DNA of 64,000 nt, from positions 44,428,501 to 44,492,500 of the forward strand of contig CP136890.1 of the NCBI GenBank assembly GCA_034359265.1, in the 5' to 3' direction. This document shows, piece by piece, positions 22,700 to 34,924 of this stretch. A program made the translations under genes and the position numbers. The stretch is from Canna indica. Its lineage: Eukaryota > Streptophyta > Magnoliopsida > Zingiberales > Cannaceae. The notes below the pieces were generated by a model, which had not been told where the DNA came from, did not search any database, and saw nothing but the letters and a program-made list of their open reading frames with translations. Numbering within the stretch: position 1 is the first letter of the stretch; the number at the start of each line of letters is the position of its first letter.

Positions 22700-23912
22700 T
22701 TTTTTAAAAAATTTTTGAAGCCTTTAATCGATTCATATTTGACCCGGAAGATTATAAAATTTTCGTTTTTCGAAAATTTGTACTAGACCCCAAAAGTTAG
22801 ATTTTGATTCTTAAGAATTTTAATCTTTTAGATATTTTTATTGAATCCAAATGGAGGATAATACTTATATAACATTTATGTTTTAACTTAAAGTTAAGAA
22901 ATATTATATAAGAGGACTTAGTGAAGACGGAACCCAGAAACGAACAAATGAGCAGAAAAATCAACAAACAAGGTTGATTTCCTAGGTTCAATCGTAGTGA
23001 CGGTTGACCAAACGGAGCCCAGAATCCACAGTGGGCTCCGGTCGCTTGGACGATCGCTTGGTCGGTCGATCGACCTTCGATCGGACCAGTGACCGGGTGG
23101 CGCCAACGGGCAAAAAAATGCTTGTTGGGTTGTTTGTTTGATGCCAACACTTCATAGCTTATAAATAAAAGCCAAGAGAGCCTTCCTCAAATGTTGTTGA
23201 GCCCACTGAGACATAATCTACACCTTCTAAGCTCTCATTGAGCTACTTTTTGTAAAAATCGTAGCCTTGATCCATAGATTATTAATCTTACATTTGAGCT
23301 TCAATCGATTCATCTTCAATGCATCAAGTGGAGCTCGGATTCATTATTTGGAGCTAAGTATTGATTGTATTATTTATTTGCTCCATTTACTTGTATTTTT
23401 GTGTTTTATTCATTGTATTTGAGTTAGTGTAAAATCTAGAGTGTAGGTCTTGAAATTGGGTGATAGCCTTAGTGTTTGAGGTTTAAATCCACCGGTGTAA
23501 ACTTAGTTGACTAGGATTAGTATTGTCGTCCTTTAGGTTTGAGGTGGGAGAGTGCTCTCGGTAGGAAGGTCGAGACTTCTGTATATGGAAGTGCCTTTGG
23601 TGTGAGAGCGGAGACTCTCCGGTGAAAACGTCATCGTTGTAAGGGAAATAATTAATCTAGTAAAATTTAGTTTGAAAATCCTAAGTGGGGTGCTTAGGTA
23701 GTGGAGTAGGCCCGGACCACTATAAATCTCTTTGTTTGCATTGCTTACTTTGCATCTTGATTACTTGACTTGTTTTATTCGCTTTCACATTCATTTAGTA
23801 GTTGAATAGTGCATTAAAATAAGTAATCAAGAAAATAATTGAAACTAGAATTAAGTTTAAGACTAACAAATATACTATTCACCCCCCATCTAGTGTGACC
23901 ATTTCACCAACA
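22700..23912 (-). repeat. Retrotransposon LTR-like sequence, TG end at 23912 (minus strand)
   Basis: Read on the minus strand it begins TGTTGGTGAAATGG, followed shortly by ACTAGATGGGGGGTGAATAG. The same start occurs at 26679 and, in a variant, at 54546, so this is a recurring LTR end. The inner limit was not located; 22700 is a guess. Confidence 0.45.
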
Positions 23913-24742
23913 GTCTCTTATCTCCTAGTTCAGCACGACTCCAGTGTTGACCTATAAAGACACTCTAATGCTCAAGTGAGAACGAATTCGAGGTGGTGTA
24001 TGGAATTGGAACAGAGAATATACACGTTGTGTGTCGTGTTTGTTTTATGAGATGGTCCAATCCATAGCCCCTAAACTTGATCGGAGTCCGATGACTTTGT
24101 GCTGACCTCAATCTGTTTGCCGGGCATCTAATCTTAACCAAACTTTTGACCTCAGGTCGGAATATAAGTGCGTGATGAGTTCTGTCCTTAGTCAAATCAC
24201 TGAGCTAGGTGAGTTCAACTTATCTAGGTTTTGTCGTTTTGCAACTTTTCGATTTCAACACTCGGTATGGTGGAAGCAGGAAAAAGGGGTGTCTTTTTCA
24301 CATGTTCGTCTCCTAGCAGTGCCTGCTTTTCTAGCATTTAATTCTGGCAAGGAGTAATCATGGCATGAAGATTTGACCGTTCATCTTTGAGGCGTTTGGG
24401 TATCTGCCGATAATGGAGTGCTCGGCTAGAATTTGTTCTGTCAACGAAATGTGAATGCTAGTTGTTCGATAAAGAGGTTGTCACTTCCTGGGCTTTAAAA
24501 CTCCATCCTTCCCTTCATTTCGAGTTTTCTCATGTTCAGAGTTCTTGTTTGTTTTCTACTTTCCTACTTTCTTGCTCCTAAGACTTTCACCGACGACATC
24601 ATTGTCCGTTCATCGTCCCGCTTGTCCCTATCCATTTTCTGGTGAGTCCTTTGTATCTTATCTCCTTACTTCCGCTTTGTCGAGGTCAGACTTAGGTTCA
24701 TAGGCCTAACTCGTCCCTAGTTTACTAGAGTTTCCAGTTTGG
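23913..24742. other. Spacer upstream of the gag-like relic
   Basis: No gene was supported. The base composition is more balanced than to the left and probably belongs to the same retroelement as the gag-like frames that follow. Confidence 0.3.
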
Positions 24743-26390
24743 TTGAAAATGACCGGTAGGGGGAAGAGCATAATACATAGACTGGGCGAGGCAGCGGAAC
24801 CATACTCCTGGGTTCATGACAAAATAAGGCGGGAGAGCTCGGCGATGACCGGATCGAACAACGTTTTGCAGCCTTCCTTAAAGGTGTGCTACTCTCCCGT
24901 TTTGGTGACAAGACAGCCTCTGAATGCCTTCCTTCCTCCCCAGACGATAGGGTCTTCCACTCTAGGATGGACCCAGAGTTCATTTTTGTTTGTCAAAGAA
25001 TGTTCAAGGATCTTGGTGTCAAACTGCCTTTTATGGATTTTGAGTGTGGAATATTGATCCAAGTGAATATCGCCCCGACGTAGCTTCACTCGAATAGTTA
25101 GGCGTTCATCGTTGTTTTGAGATTTTAATGGAATTTTTGGGCATCGAGTCGAGACTTGGCGTGTTCTTTTCTTTCTTCTAAGCCAAAGGGACACAGAAGG
25201 GCCAACGTGTGTCCTTCAATAACACCTCGAGGAGAAAACTCTTCGGCCTATTCAAGAGTTCTTATAAGAATTTTAAGAAGAAGATCTTCAAGGTGAGGTT
25301 CAGGCTGAGCGACTGGCAATTTTTCTTGGACGATGTCTCGCCCACAGAGAGGCTCCCCTTATTCTGTAGGCGAAACCCAAACACCATCCTTACCCTAGAG
25401 GAGGAGGCCATTTTTCCTGAGGAGAGGCTGGTGATAAGGTTTTTAGACCACGATGAACCCTCGGTCATAAGCTATATGAGTAAGTTCCAGGTCGTATGTC
25501 ATTTGTCTATCATCGCAGTCATTTCTTTAGTATGCTGACTTTGAACTTTATCTTATAGATAACATGGCCCCGAAGATGAACCCGACGTCTCTTTAGGCCA
25601 AGCCAAAAGAGTTGAAAGGGAAGGCGCTAGCAACCGATAAGGGGAAGAAGCTAGTAGATGACGTCTCTCCTTGTCTGCCTTTCTCGAAACTGATAAGGAT
25701 CGTAGGACCTCGGGCTCAGTCCTCTGAATAGAAAGGCTCGAACAGAATGAGGGTCCCCTTGCCTTCTCCCCCTCCTCTCAAGCGAAAGAGTAGGGATAGG
25801 GCTCCGGGCATCATCATTTTGGAGGAGGAACTGCTGCCTCAGGAAGTTGTCCCCTTGGAGCCAACCATGGTTGTTGTGATGACGGCAGTGATGGTTGTGG
25901 TGAAGAGTTCCCAGGTGCAGCGACACCTCAGCGCAGCTGACCCTCATCAGGTTCGACAAGGATTGTATGCTATGAATGCTATAACTGGTCACGCTCCCTA
26001 TGGTCCGAAGAGTTTCACTTTGATAATAATTGTGACCAGCATCTATTGCCAAATGGTACTATCAATCTTCTTAGGGAGGCGGGTTCGGCTAGGACGATCA
26101 AATATGTTGAAGTTCAAGGACTTCAGTTGGCTGGCCTAGCGAGGCAGTTGAAGAAGGACAAATCTTCTATTCTAGAAGTGTCCGAGGCCCGAACTCGGGA
26201 GTTCGAGTCCATGAAGTTATCTTACCAGGCCAAGCTGGAAGAGAGGGAGAGGAGGTTGAGGGCGAAGGAGGACGGTGTTTTACATCTCCTTAACACTCTT
26301 GCGAGGTCGGGGACAAGATGTCCGAGCTGCGGGGGGAGGCAAAAGAGGCCAAGGCGGAGGCCGGTGTCTTCAAAGGAATAGCCGAGGACC
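24743..26390 (+). pseudogene. Retroelement gag-like relic (plant 'putative gypsy type' protein)
   Basis: Successive broken frames on the plus strand form one protein-like sequence. 25209-25490 gives VSFNNTSRRKLFGLF, KIFKVRFRLSDWQFFLDD, then LPLFCRRNP and a proline/acidic region, resembling the N-terminal gag-like domain of plant putative gypsy-type transposon proteins. 25747-26000 is proline- and valine-rich. 26080-26380 is charged and coiled-coil-like (LARQLKKDKSSILEV, KLEERERRLRAKEDG). Stops and frame changes separate them. The sequence ends near a TGTTGGTGAAAT LTR start at 26679. Family assignment is tentative. Confidence 0.45.
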
Positions 26391-26678
26391 TGAAAGTGGT
26401 GCTGACGGCCTCAAACTTAAAGTTAGTCTTCTGCCAAGGAGAAAGCTAAGTTGAATGATGAGGTCTCCGTCCTTCGTGCTGAAGTTCAGAAGCTTGATGG
26501 GGGAGGTTCACAGGATTAAGGGCAAGATCGAGGAATGCCAAGGTGAGGCTACTCTGTAATATACTGCGAGTTTTGACAAAGCATTAGAGCAAGACAAGTT
26601 CCTTAGCCTAGAAGATGACTTCTCAAAGGCTGGATACTCCAAAGAGGTGAAGGACGACTCCTTGGTTGACCAGTTTTC

Positions 26679-26817
26679 TGTTGGTGAAATGTTCATACTA
26701 AAAGGGGGAGTTGAATAGTATGTACGCTACTTAGTAAGTTCAATTCAATTCTTTTTGGTTTTAATCAACTTAACTACCCAATTCAAGTTTCTTGATCCTA
26801 AGTATAGCTAGATGCAA
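26679..26817 (+). repeat. Retrotransposon LTR start, truncated
   Basis: TGTTGGTGAAATGTTCATAC followed by GGGGGAGTTGAATAGTA is the plus-strand version of the LTR end seen at 23912 (minus) and 54546 (plus). It runs about 140 bp and then gives way to copia coding sequence in the opposite orientation, so it is cut. Confidence 0.5.
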
Positions 26818-28998
26818 TTACAATTGAATTGAGCATGAGTAAGGATCAATCAAGCAAGTAATATAACAAGATCCATTACATGGATACCATAGTCCTAAGT
26901 CAATCGTGCCCTTCAAATATCTCAATATGCGTTTGACCGCACTTAAGTGAGATATTCTAGGACAAGATTGAAACCTAGCACATGCACAAACACTAAACAT
27001 GATATCAGGTTTACTTGCGGTTAAGTAAAGAAGGCTTCCAATCATACCTCGATATCATTTTTCGTCTACTTTGACACCATCTTCATCTTTGTCAAGCTTG
27101 ATGGATGTGCTCATTGGTGTAGAAGCTATCTTGGCTTCATTCATCCCAAATCTTTTGATGAGCTCCTTTGTGTACTTGGCTTGATTGATGAAGATTCATT
27201 TGTTGGTTTGCTTGATTTGAAGACTAAGCATGAAGGAGAGCTCTCCCATCATGCTCATCTCAAATTCATCTTGCATACACTTAGCAAACCACTCACAAAG
27301 GGTTTCATTAGTAGCACCAAAAACTATGTCATCAACATAAATTTGCACAAGTAAAATATCATTTTCATTGTGTTTTATAAAAAGGGAGACATCGGCTTTT
27401 CCAATAGTAAAGCCTTGATCAATCAAAAAAGTGGAAAGCCTTTCATACCAAGCCCTAGGGGCTTGTTTTAAACCATATAAAGCCTTTTTAAGTTTGAAAC
27501 ATGATTTGAAAACTCAAAACTTTCAAATCCGGGGGGTTGTTCAACATATACTTCTTCATCGATAAAACCATTTAAAAATGCACTTTTGACATCCATTTGA
27601 AAAAGTTTAAAGCCTTTAAAACTAGCATAAGCCAAAAGCATTCGAATTGCTTCTAATCTAGCTACGGGAGCATAAGTTTCATTATAATTTATTCCTTCTT
27701 CTTGATTGTACCCTTGGGCCACTAACCTAGCTTTGTTTCTAATGACTAAACCTCCTTCATCTAACTTATTTCTAAACACTCATTTAGCCCCAATCACGGT
27801 TTGTCCGCTAGGTCTAGGTACTAAGTCCCATACTTCATTTCCATCAAATTTATTGAGTTCTTCTTGCATAGATATTTCCCAAAATTCATCTTCTATTACT
27901 TCCTTAATGTTCTTTGGCTCTACTTGAGATATGAATGCTACATATTGATAAATGTTTTTAAGTTTAGAGCGCGTTACCACTCCCGTTGATGGTTCTCCAA
28001 TGACTTGATCTATTGGATGATCCCTTATCAACCGATATCCTTTAGGGAGAGGTGGTAGAGCTTCCTCTTCTTCGTCTTCATCTTGAGGTAGAGTTGAGGA
28101 TGGTGGTTCTTCATCTTGAGTTTCCTCATTGTCTTCATCCTCCACATCTTTTTCATGAAATGCGAGTTCCTCAAGTTCCTCACCTACATTCACAATCTTA
28201 ACATTTCTAGAAGAATCATTAGTTTCTTCAAATGTGACATGCATAGATTCTTCAACAATCATAGTCCTACGATTATATACTCTATATGCCTTATAATTAT
28301 TGGAGTAACCTAGGAAAATTCCTTCATCAGATTTAGAATCAAATTTTTCTAAATGCTCCTTAGTGTTTAAGATAAAACATTTACATCCAAAAACATGAAA
28401 ATATCCCACACTTGGGATTTTATTATTCCAAAGCTTCAAAGGTGTTTTTTATTTATTTTAGGTCTCAATAAAACACGATTAAGTACATAACAAGAGGTAT
28501 TTATGGCTTCGGCCCAAAAGTACTTGGGCAAATTATTTTTTTGCAAAGCATAGTCCTAGCCATCTCTTGTAAGGTTCTATTCTTCCTCTCAACCACCCCA
28601 TTTTGTTGAGGGGTTATAGGGGAAGAAAATGTATGTTCAATACCCAATTCATCACAAAATCGGGAAAACTTTTCATTTTTAAATTCTCCTCCATTGTCAC
28701 TTCTAATTTTTAAAATTGAAACTCCTTTCTCATTTGTAACTCGATCTCCTAGTAAATTTTTTGAAAAACTCAAAAGTTTTATTTTTCTTAGCTAAAAAGA
28801 AAACCTATGTAAATATTGAGAAATCATCAACTAGCACATAGCAATATAGTTTTCCACCTAGACTAGCTACATCACATGGACCAAAAAGATCCATGTGCAC
28901 AAATTCAAGTGTTTTAGATGTGCTTACTTGATTAATGCTATGAAATGATGATTTAACTTTCTTGCCTAGTTGACATGCATCACAAAGTTTGTCTTTTC
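26818..28998 (-). pseudogene. Ty1/copia pol relic (integrase, reverse transcriptase, RNase H start)
   Basis: Read leftwards from 28998: the GAG-pre-integrase end CDACQLGKKVKSSF and FVHMDLFGPCDVASLGG, then integrase core IRSDNGGEF and SPITPQQNGVVERKNRT (28773-28501), integrase tail VFGCKCFILN and DEGIFLGYSNNYKAYRVYN (28439-27780), reverse transcriptase ARLVAQGYNQEEGINYNET and FQMDVKSAFLNGF (27779-27468), LLVQIYVDDIVFGATN (the YVDD catalytic motif), and MIGSLLYLTASKPDIMFSV with LRYLKGT near 27045-26890. The order integrase before reverse transcriptase proves copia type. Stops between blocks make it non-functional. Gag, protease, the RNase H end and both LTRs are missing, so it is truncated at both sides. 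Confidence 0.9.
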
Positions 28999-29489
28999 CA
29001 ATGGGGAGAAGAAGAGAGAGAGAGAGAGAAGGGCTTGGCTAGGCTTGGCTCTTCTCCTCAACGGCTGGCTTAAAGGGAAGGGGGAGATGGGCGGGCGGCT
29101 GCTGGCTTGGCTCGGCGGCTGCTCTCCTCTCTCTCTTTGCTGGTGCGGCTCCAATAGGGGGCCGCCAGCCCTAGGGGGGGAGGAGTTTTATAATCCCCTC
29201 TCACTTCCAGCTAACCACACCCTAACCCGCATTCTTCTCAACCCGGATTCGCAACCCGCTAACCCAAACTAACCCCATGATAAAATACAAGCAATAAGCA
29301 CATGCACATCCACATGTAACATAATCAAATAAATTAGCTATATAATTATAACTCATAATTCAACTTACCCGAGCTCGCAAGCTCGCACCGGACCACGAGT
29401 CGACTCGGCTCGACCTCGAACTAGCCCACTAGGCTGGCAAACACAAGTAGTAGAAGGGAAAATAAATAAAAATATCTAGGATATTACAA
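28999..29489 (-). repeat. Truncated gypsy-type LTR, minus strand, with TATA box
   Basis: From 29489 leftwards the sequence begins TGTAATATCCTAGATATT and continues through GTCGAGCCGAGTCGACTCG, like the TGTAAGACCC...GTCGAG gypsy LTR at 30605 in style. A TATAAAAC box (about 29190) is followed by a GC-rich leader and GA repeats near 29010, consistent with an LTR promoter. It stops where copia coding sequence begins, so only a 5' half remains. The bases right after its end (AGTCT) would be a 5-bp target duplication; no mate was found. Confidence 0.5.
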
Positions 29490-30604
29490 GTCTACAGATA
29501 AAGCAATCTAAAGGTGGCATATTTATCTCACAAATTAAGTATGCAAGAAAAGTCAAGCATGAAACAGAACTTGATTGAGGCAATGAAAAAAATTAAAAAT
29601 AAGTCAATCATGAAAACAGTAGATAAACTAATACTAATTTATTGTCTGTCATTGTAAGATCCAAGCAAAATGAAGTCATGAACAACTTCATTTTGAATGC
29701 ATTAATTTAAAACAAGAACAATATAACAACATAACTTTCTGTAAACAATAATATAAACAACAATATACACAGATTCAGATCTAAAATAAACAACATAACT
29801 TTTTGTAATCTAGGTCATAAATAGCAACTTACGGATGAACAATGAAAAATACTAGGCAACATTCGTGATCAATGGCCGGTAACTAGGTCATAAACCCTAG
29901 ATTCGACGAAAATAAGAAACAGAACAAGAAACTCTAGATCCGACGAAAATAAGAAACATAATAAGAAATCCTAGATCCGACGAAAATAAGAACTAGGTCA
30001 TAAACCCTAGATCCGACGCAAATAAGAAACAAAACAAGAAACCCTAGAAATAGAACAAGAAACCCTAGATCCGACGAAAAAAAGAACTAGGTCATAAACC
30101 CTAGATCCGACGAAATAAGAAACAGAACAAGAAACCCTAGATCTGATGAAAATAAGAAACAGAATAAGAAATCCTAGATCCACTCGAGAAGAAGGAAGAC
30201 GATGAAAAGGGGGTAATCGGGCCAGATCCGACCGAGAAGAAGATGAAGAAATGAAGAAAGTTACCTTGCGACGGAGAAATGAGAGGTTTTTGGACGAGAT
30301 CCGACGGAGAAAAGGAACTTAGTGGAGTTGTCACCTTCGGCGATTTTTTTTTGCCGCAGAGCTCCAAGGAGGCGTCGGGTCGAGAGATGACCCAAATCGC
30401 GAGTTGGGCAGGTTTTGTTCGATTTCGCGAAACGGGATGGATAAGTTTGTTATAATTACAAGTATGTCACTGCCCATTTCGCGAAAAGCCGAATTCTACC
30501 CGGACCCGAGTTCGACTTCGTGTAGAAAAAGTGTTTCATGAAAACTGGGTTTCGCAAAATCGGTTTGAATTTTTTACCCATTTTCATCAACAAACGTGAT
30601 TTCG
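29490..30604 (-). mobile_element. PIF/Harbinger element, right portion
   Basis: A copy of the 174-bp Harbinger repeat (GTCAAGCATGAAACAGAA... near 29555) identifies this as the continuation of 7335-13590. From 29880 to 30180 is a tandem repeat. From 30400 to 30604 come inverted motifs such as TTTCGCGAAA and TTTTCATCAACAAACGTG, resembling the complement of the left end, CGTTTGTTTGCGAAAA. It is cut at 30604 by the gypsy LTR before reaching its terminal CCC. It would be the 5' flank of the leftward Harbinger genes. Confidence 0.7.
29880..30180. repeat. Tandem repeat with AACCCTAGATCCGACGAAAA unit
   Basis: A unit of about 30-50 bp, made of ACCCTAGATCCGACGAAAAT and AAGAAACAGAACAAGAA, recurs at least six times with variation. 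It lies in the presumed leader of the Harbinger genes and encodes nothing supportable. Confidence 0.75.
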
Positions 30605-33156
30605 TGTAAGACCCGGAAAAGTTTCCTAATATAAAAATCTATTTTGGTGCAGCGCGCCCGACCCGGGGGTAGTCGAGTCGAGCCTCAAGATCGTTTCGAG
30701 TGAAAAGGTATTACTCGGCTAATGATTCATGAAACCTATGTGGATGATTAACTTTCCTTTTATGAAATCATACCTTAAATTAAGTTAACTCGAGTCATGT
30801 TTTGGGTTGAGTCGGAACCCAAGTTGAGTTTGGGTTTAGTCGAGTTCCGGGTATGAGTTGAGTGAGTCTTGAGGTCATCTTTCGAAAGATGGATGAGGGA
30901 ATAAAACCTTCTTATTCCAGTTGTGCGACTCACCCTTGGTGTCGCACAAGGCCGCCTAGGGAGAAGAGGAGAAGGAGCAAGGAGGAGGCTCGGGGCTTGG
31001 ATCGATCCGGGATTCGCGTCGTCGCCGGAAAAATTTCAAGTCGTCGTCACCCGATCCTTGTTTCTCCGCAATCTAGGTGAGTGGTTTTGTTTTGAAGCTT
31101 GGGGGAGGCGGGTACCCGAACCCTAGATGAAATATGTTGAGTTCTCGCGATCCTTCCAACGAATCATGATTTCCTACGACGTGTGTTCACTATTTTATGA
31201 GGTTTCTTTTCGGAACTCACTGTTTTCTTCATCATTTTGCAAGATCTTGGGGCTGCCAAGTCATGCAAAAGGGGAAAGGTCATGCCAAAATTTTCTCCGA
31301 TTCCCTTGACGGCAAGAAGGCCCTTAGATGACCTCATATCACTGTTTGATGTAGTTCCCTTTGTATATCTCGCGTATTATGAAGTATGTTCTCCCTAGAA
31401 ATCCCTTGAAGTGGCTGAACGAACCCTACAACTCATGAAGAGTGTTCGGCCAAGGAAGAGGGAAAGGTAAATTAGTTCATTAGTATTTAAGTTGTATGCG
31501 GAATTGAAGATGTACAGGTATAGCTAGAGTCTCCTCCCTCTTTTCGTACCACAAGGGCCATGGCCGAGCAAGGTCTTCCTTGCTCATGGTTTGGCCAAGG
31601 TTAGGGAGAGGAGGAGAGATTAGCTTTAGATGAAAATTGCATGATTATAAGGATCATACATGGAGATATGACAATACTTAGGAAGAACACCAAACTTAGC
31701 AAGTAGCTTGATTGATTTTGAATTGTAGAAATGCTAGTTTTAATTCCATTCTTAGCATTAGATGCTTAAACTTTGGATGTTGACATTGTTACCATGTTAT
31801 GAATTTCATACAAGTTATTTAAATTCATTACTACCTTGCTATGCTAGATAGTTGCTCCTTATTGTGCTAGTATTCCTAAGGTAGTATAAAAATTATTATG
31901 TATATACATTGTGGTCATATATGATGAAGGTTGCAATATTTGAATATTTTCCTTTGGATTATACATGCTGCCCTAAATGTTCTTGGGTGGTATTCTAAGG
32001 TAGACACATGGAAATTTTCACCCAATGCAGTGTAGAAGGATGGGTAGCATGTAAGTCTTCACTAAAAGTTCATAACACATATATGGAAACTTAGTTAGGA
32101 GACGATAACACTTCTATGACTCTTTATATACTTTTGAAAATTTAGAACTCGTAGGTGTTCATATATTGAAAGGGCGGCATAAATTGTTGTCCCGGTAGCC
32201 GGACTTAGGCCAGATACGAGCAAAGGCCCGAAGTCTACATATATGGAAACTCTAGGATATTGATTGTGTGATGTGTTTGAGATGGTCCGCCGAGGAGCGA
32301 GGAGGTCGGAAATGACCAATGCTCAGCTCGGCCAGTATTGGATCTAGAGGTGCGCCAGTGGGTCCACTAGGTGCCAGACCCCAGTTGCGTGGGACTAGCT
32401 ATACTTACCCCAGACGGTGTCCGAAGACTAGTGGACCATCCTAGTCGACGGCCCGGGATTGTTTACTTACTTCTTGAGATGATGTGGTCAATGGCCAGTA
32501 TGACACTACCGGATATGGTAGGAATGGCTGTAGCCGGGATATTACTCTATGAGTAGGCCTAAGGGCTGGATGTCGAAGGCTTGATAAGCCAAGATGGCAA
32601 GCTATCATATTCAGTTGGTACAAATGGACCCGTTGGGGTTGGTAATCACATTAGAAATAAACTTTACCTCCTTGTACATTTTCTTTGATGCCTTATATGA
32701 TATATGCACGATTGAGGCTTATGTGGAGGTTCATTTGAGCCACTCACTGAGTCCCAAGTGGACTCACAGTTTATTCTTATTTTTGCAGAGCATGAGCAGT
32801 GACTTGGTATGTCGACATCGTGCAGCTGGTTGGCGGGAGGCGGTGCCATATCTCGTAGCGGCGTCCATGAGTCTTAGACTAGTGCTTAGTAGTTTTTGGT
32901 TTTGTTTCTGCAGTGACAGTTGTAATTGAAAAAGTATTGTAGAATCTTGTTTCTTGAACATTCGGTTTCTTTGATGTTGATGTTTCTACTCATTTTGGAA
33001 AACATATGGATTGTAACTCTGCAAACTTTTTATAAAGAATGATGAGATTTCTTTTACTCGATGTGTCTTGACTTTATTGGTGTCAGTGTAGACAGTAGGC
33101 TACAGGGCAGGAGGTAGGCCCTGGCCGATCACATTACCCTCAGTTGGGATGTGACA
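30605..33156 (+). repeat. Gypsy 5' LTR (2,552 bp)
   Basis: It starts TGTAAGACCCGGAAAAG and ends GGGATGTGACA. It closely matches 37775-40985 along its whole length except that the second copy has an extra 664-bp duplication. Small open frames inside are repeated in the other LTR and are not genes. Confidence 0.93.
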
Positions 33157-33160
33157 AAGT

Positions 33161-33172
33161 TGGCATCAGAGC
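33161..33172 (+). promoter_or_regulatory. Primer-binding site (initiator tRNA-Met)
   Basis: TGGCATCAGAGC lies 4 bp after the 5' LTR and matches the plant tRNA-Met primer site TGGTATCAGAGC at 11 of 12 positions. The copy after the second LTR matches all 12. Confidence 0.9.
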
Positions 33173-33372
33173 ACTAGGTTAGGTCTTGTCTATGACTCAG
33201 TGTTGGGTACCGTATGAGACATATGCTAGCGTGTCGACATACAGTATAGTTATGCTACGAGATTGGGCGACCACTCCTGCACTCAGCGCACCATGCGGTT
33301 AGTAAGTTTAAAGAGTTTTGTTAATAATTTATTATGTAACAAGCAACCTCTTTTTCTTTTCTGTGATAGTGC

Positions 33373-34260
33373 AATGGAGGCTCCCAATGCTGCACTGAGC
33401 GGCAATGGCAATAAATTGGGTGATGAAACATAGAGCCAAGAGGTTAGACCCAAGAGAGGGTCAAGTTAGGGCGCGTAGACGCGTACCCCAATTGTCGGTA
33501 GAAAATATTCTTTATGTACTTGTGCGTACTGTGCATGGATATTGATTGTGTTGTGCTTGTGGATGAGAGATGGCCGAGCCGAGAAGCGTACCGACTTGGC
33601 AAGTTGGCCCCGACTCGGCGAGTGGATTTTGGGTTTTGATACTGCGTGAGTGAGCCACGCTGAAGTTAGACCCAAGGGAATCCACACTAACTTTAGACCC
33701 GAGTGGATTTGGTTTGGTGGGCCATACCCAACCAGAGAGGGCCCAGGTTGAAGGCTCACTAGATAGATTCTAGCGACCGACTTTTATGATTGCCAGGTTA
33801 ATTTGGGCCGGTTTGGATCGTATGAATGTATTGTTTTCTATGGGGCCGGCATGGGCCGAGTGATTTTGGCATTCATGAGCATGTCATGTATTAATGAGTG
33901 TTCGCAATAGGCGGGCACAGGACTTTGAGATGTTGTGCAAGTCTAGTGGCATGTCAGTGTCAGAGTATGAATGGAATTTCACCAGCTTTCCAAATATCAT
34001 CAAACCTCAGTAGCATATGAGACTGCCATGGTCAAGAGGTTTGTTGGGGGATTTAGGCCTTAGATAGGCAGGCTCATCCACTACATCGAGGATTCCACTC
34101 TTGCACGGGTGGTGGTTGAGGCCCTTCGGAAGAAAGCCTTGGTGTCGTTCGAGAGGAATGACGGGCCGACCAAGAAGAAATTTCGACCGCAGGGATCTGG
34201 GGGCTCGACCGTGGCATTCAAAGGGGGTCGCAAGTGAGCCATTCAGAGAGACCGTCTGCC
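33373..34260 (+). pseudogene. Gypsy gag remnant
   Basis: A start near 33373 (MEAPNAALSGNG) is soon broken by a stop. Pieces of a gag capsid end are visible at about 34035-34230: KRFVGG, a stop in place of a family residue, ARVVVEALRKK and KKKFRPQGSGGS, then an incomplete zinc knuckle (CYEPCGQ). Most of the capsid is missing, including the 33460-33960 stretch, which has no recognisable frame. Confidence 0.6.
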
Positions 34261-34264
34261 AGGG

Positions 34265-34655
34265 TGTTTGCTATGAACCATGTGGGCAGAGGCGTCTAAG
34301 GCAGTGATAACATGTACTATTCTAGTATGTTCATCCACTGCATATGTTTTATTTGATCCGGGTGCCACGCACTCGTTTGTGTCTGCCATATTTGCTGTGA
34401 AATTTCCAATGGCACCCTCCATGCTCGATGGGCCATTGATAGTATCAACACCTACAGGCGATGCAATCTTAGCAAATTCAATATACCAAGATTGTGAGGT
34501 GCTCATTTGCGACCATGTGTTGATTGCGGAATTGACACTCCTACCCACTCTTGAGCTTGATGTCATCCTTGGCATGGGCTGGTTGGCAAAGCACTCTACG
34601 ATATTGGATTGCAGAGCTAAAGTGGTGATGTTTAATAAGTCTGGGCTGCCGTAGT
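34265..34655 (+). pseudogene. Gypsy aspartic protease domain
   Basis: The open frame contains VLFDPGATHSFVS, where the family has D-S-G-A-T-H-S-F, so the residue after the catalytic Asp is Pro instead of Ser. It continues TPTGDAI, CEVLICDHVLIAEL and LDVILGMGWLAKHS, the normal end of the fold. It is cut off by a stop at 34655 before the reverse transcriptase. It processed Gag-Pol in the ancestral element. Confidence 0.8.
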
Positions 34656-34924
34656 TCACCTTCCAAGGGGAGGGAGGTAGCAAGCCGATAGGGGTCATCT
34701 CAGCCCTAAAGGCTCGTAAGTTGCTTCGGGGCGGTTGCCAATCCTTCCTGGCCTTCGTATCTGTGGCCGAGGAGGAAAGGGGTGAGGCAAGGAATGTCAG
34801 CGAAACCCCAATAGTATGTGAATTTCCCTGATGTATTTCCCGAGAAATTATCGGGATTGCCGCCTAGAAGGGAAGTTGATTTTTGCATTGACTTGCAGCC
34901 CGGGGTGAAACCAATTTCCATTCC

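Noticed and set aside
28966..29272. 100-residue plus and 62-residue minus frames in the GC-rich LTR fragment
   Set aside because: Low-complexity leader sequence of an LTR; no domain.
32594..32961. 111-residue frame in the gypsy 5' LTR (and its copy at 40423-40758)
   Set aside because: Repeated in both LTRs at the same place with no domain; part of the LTR, not a gene.
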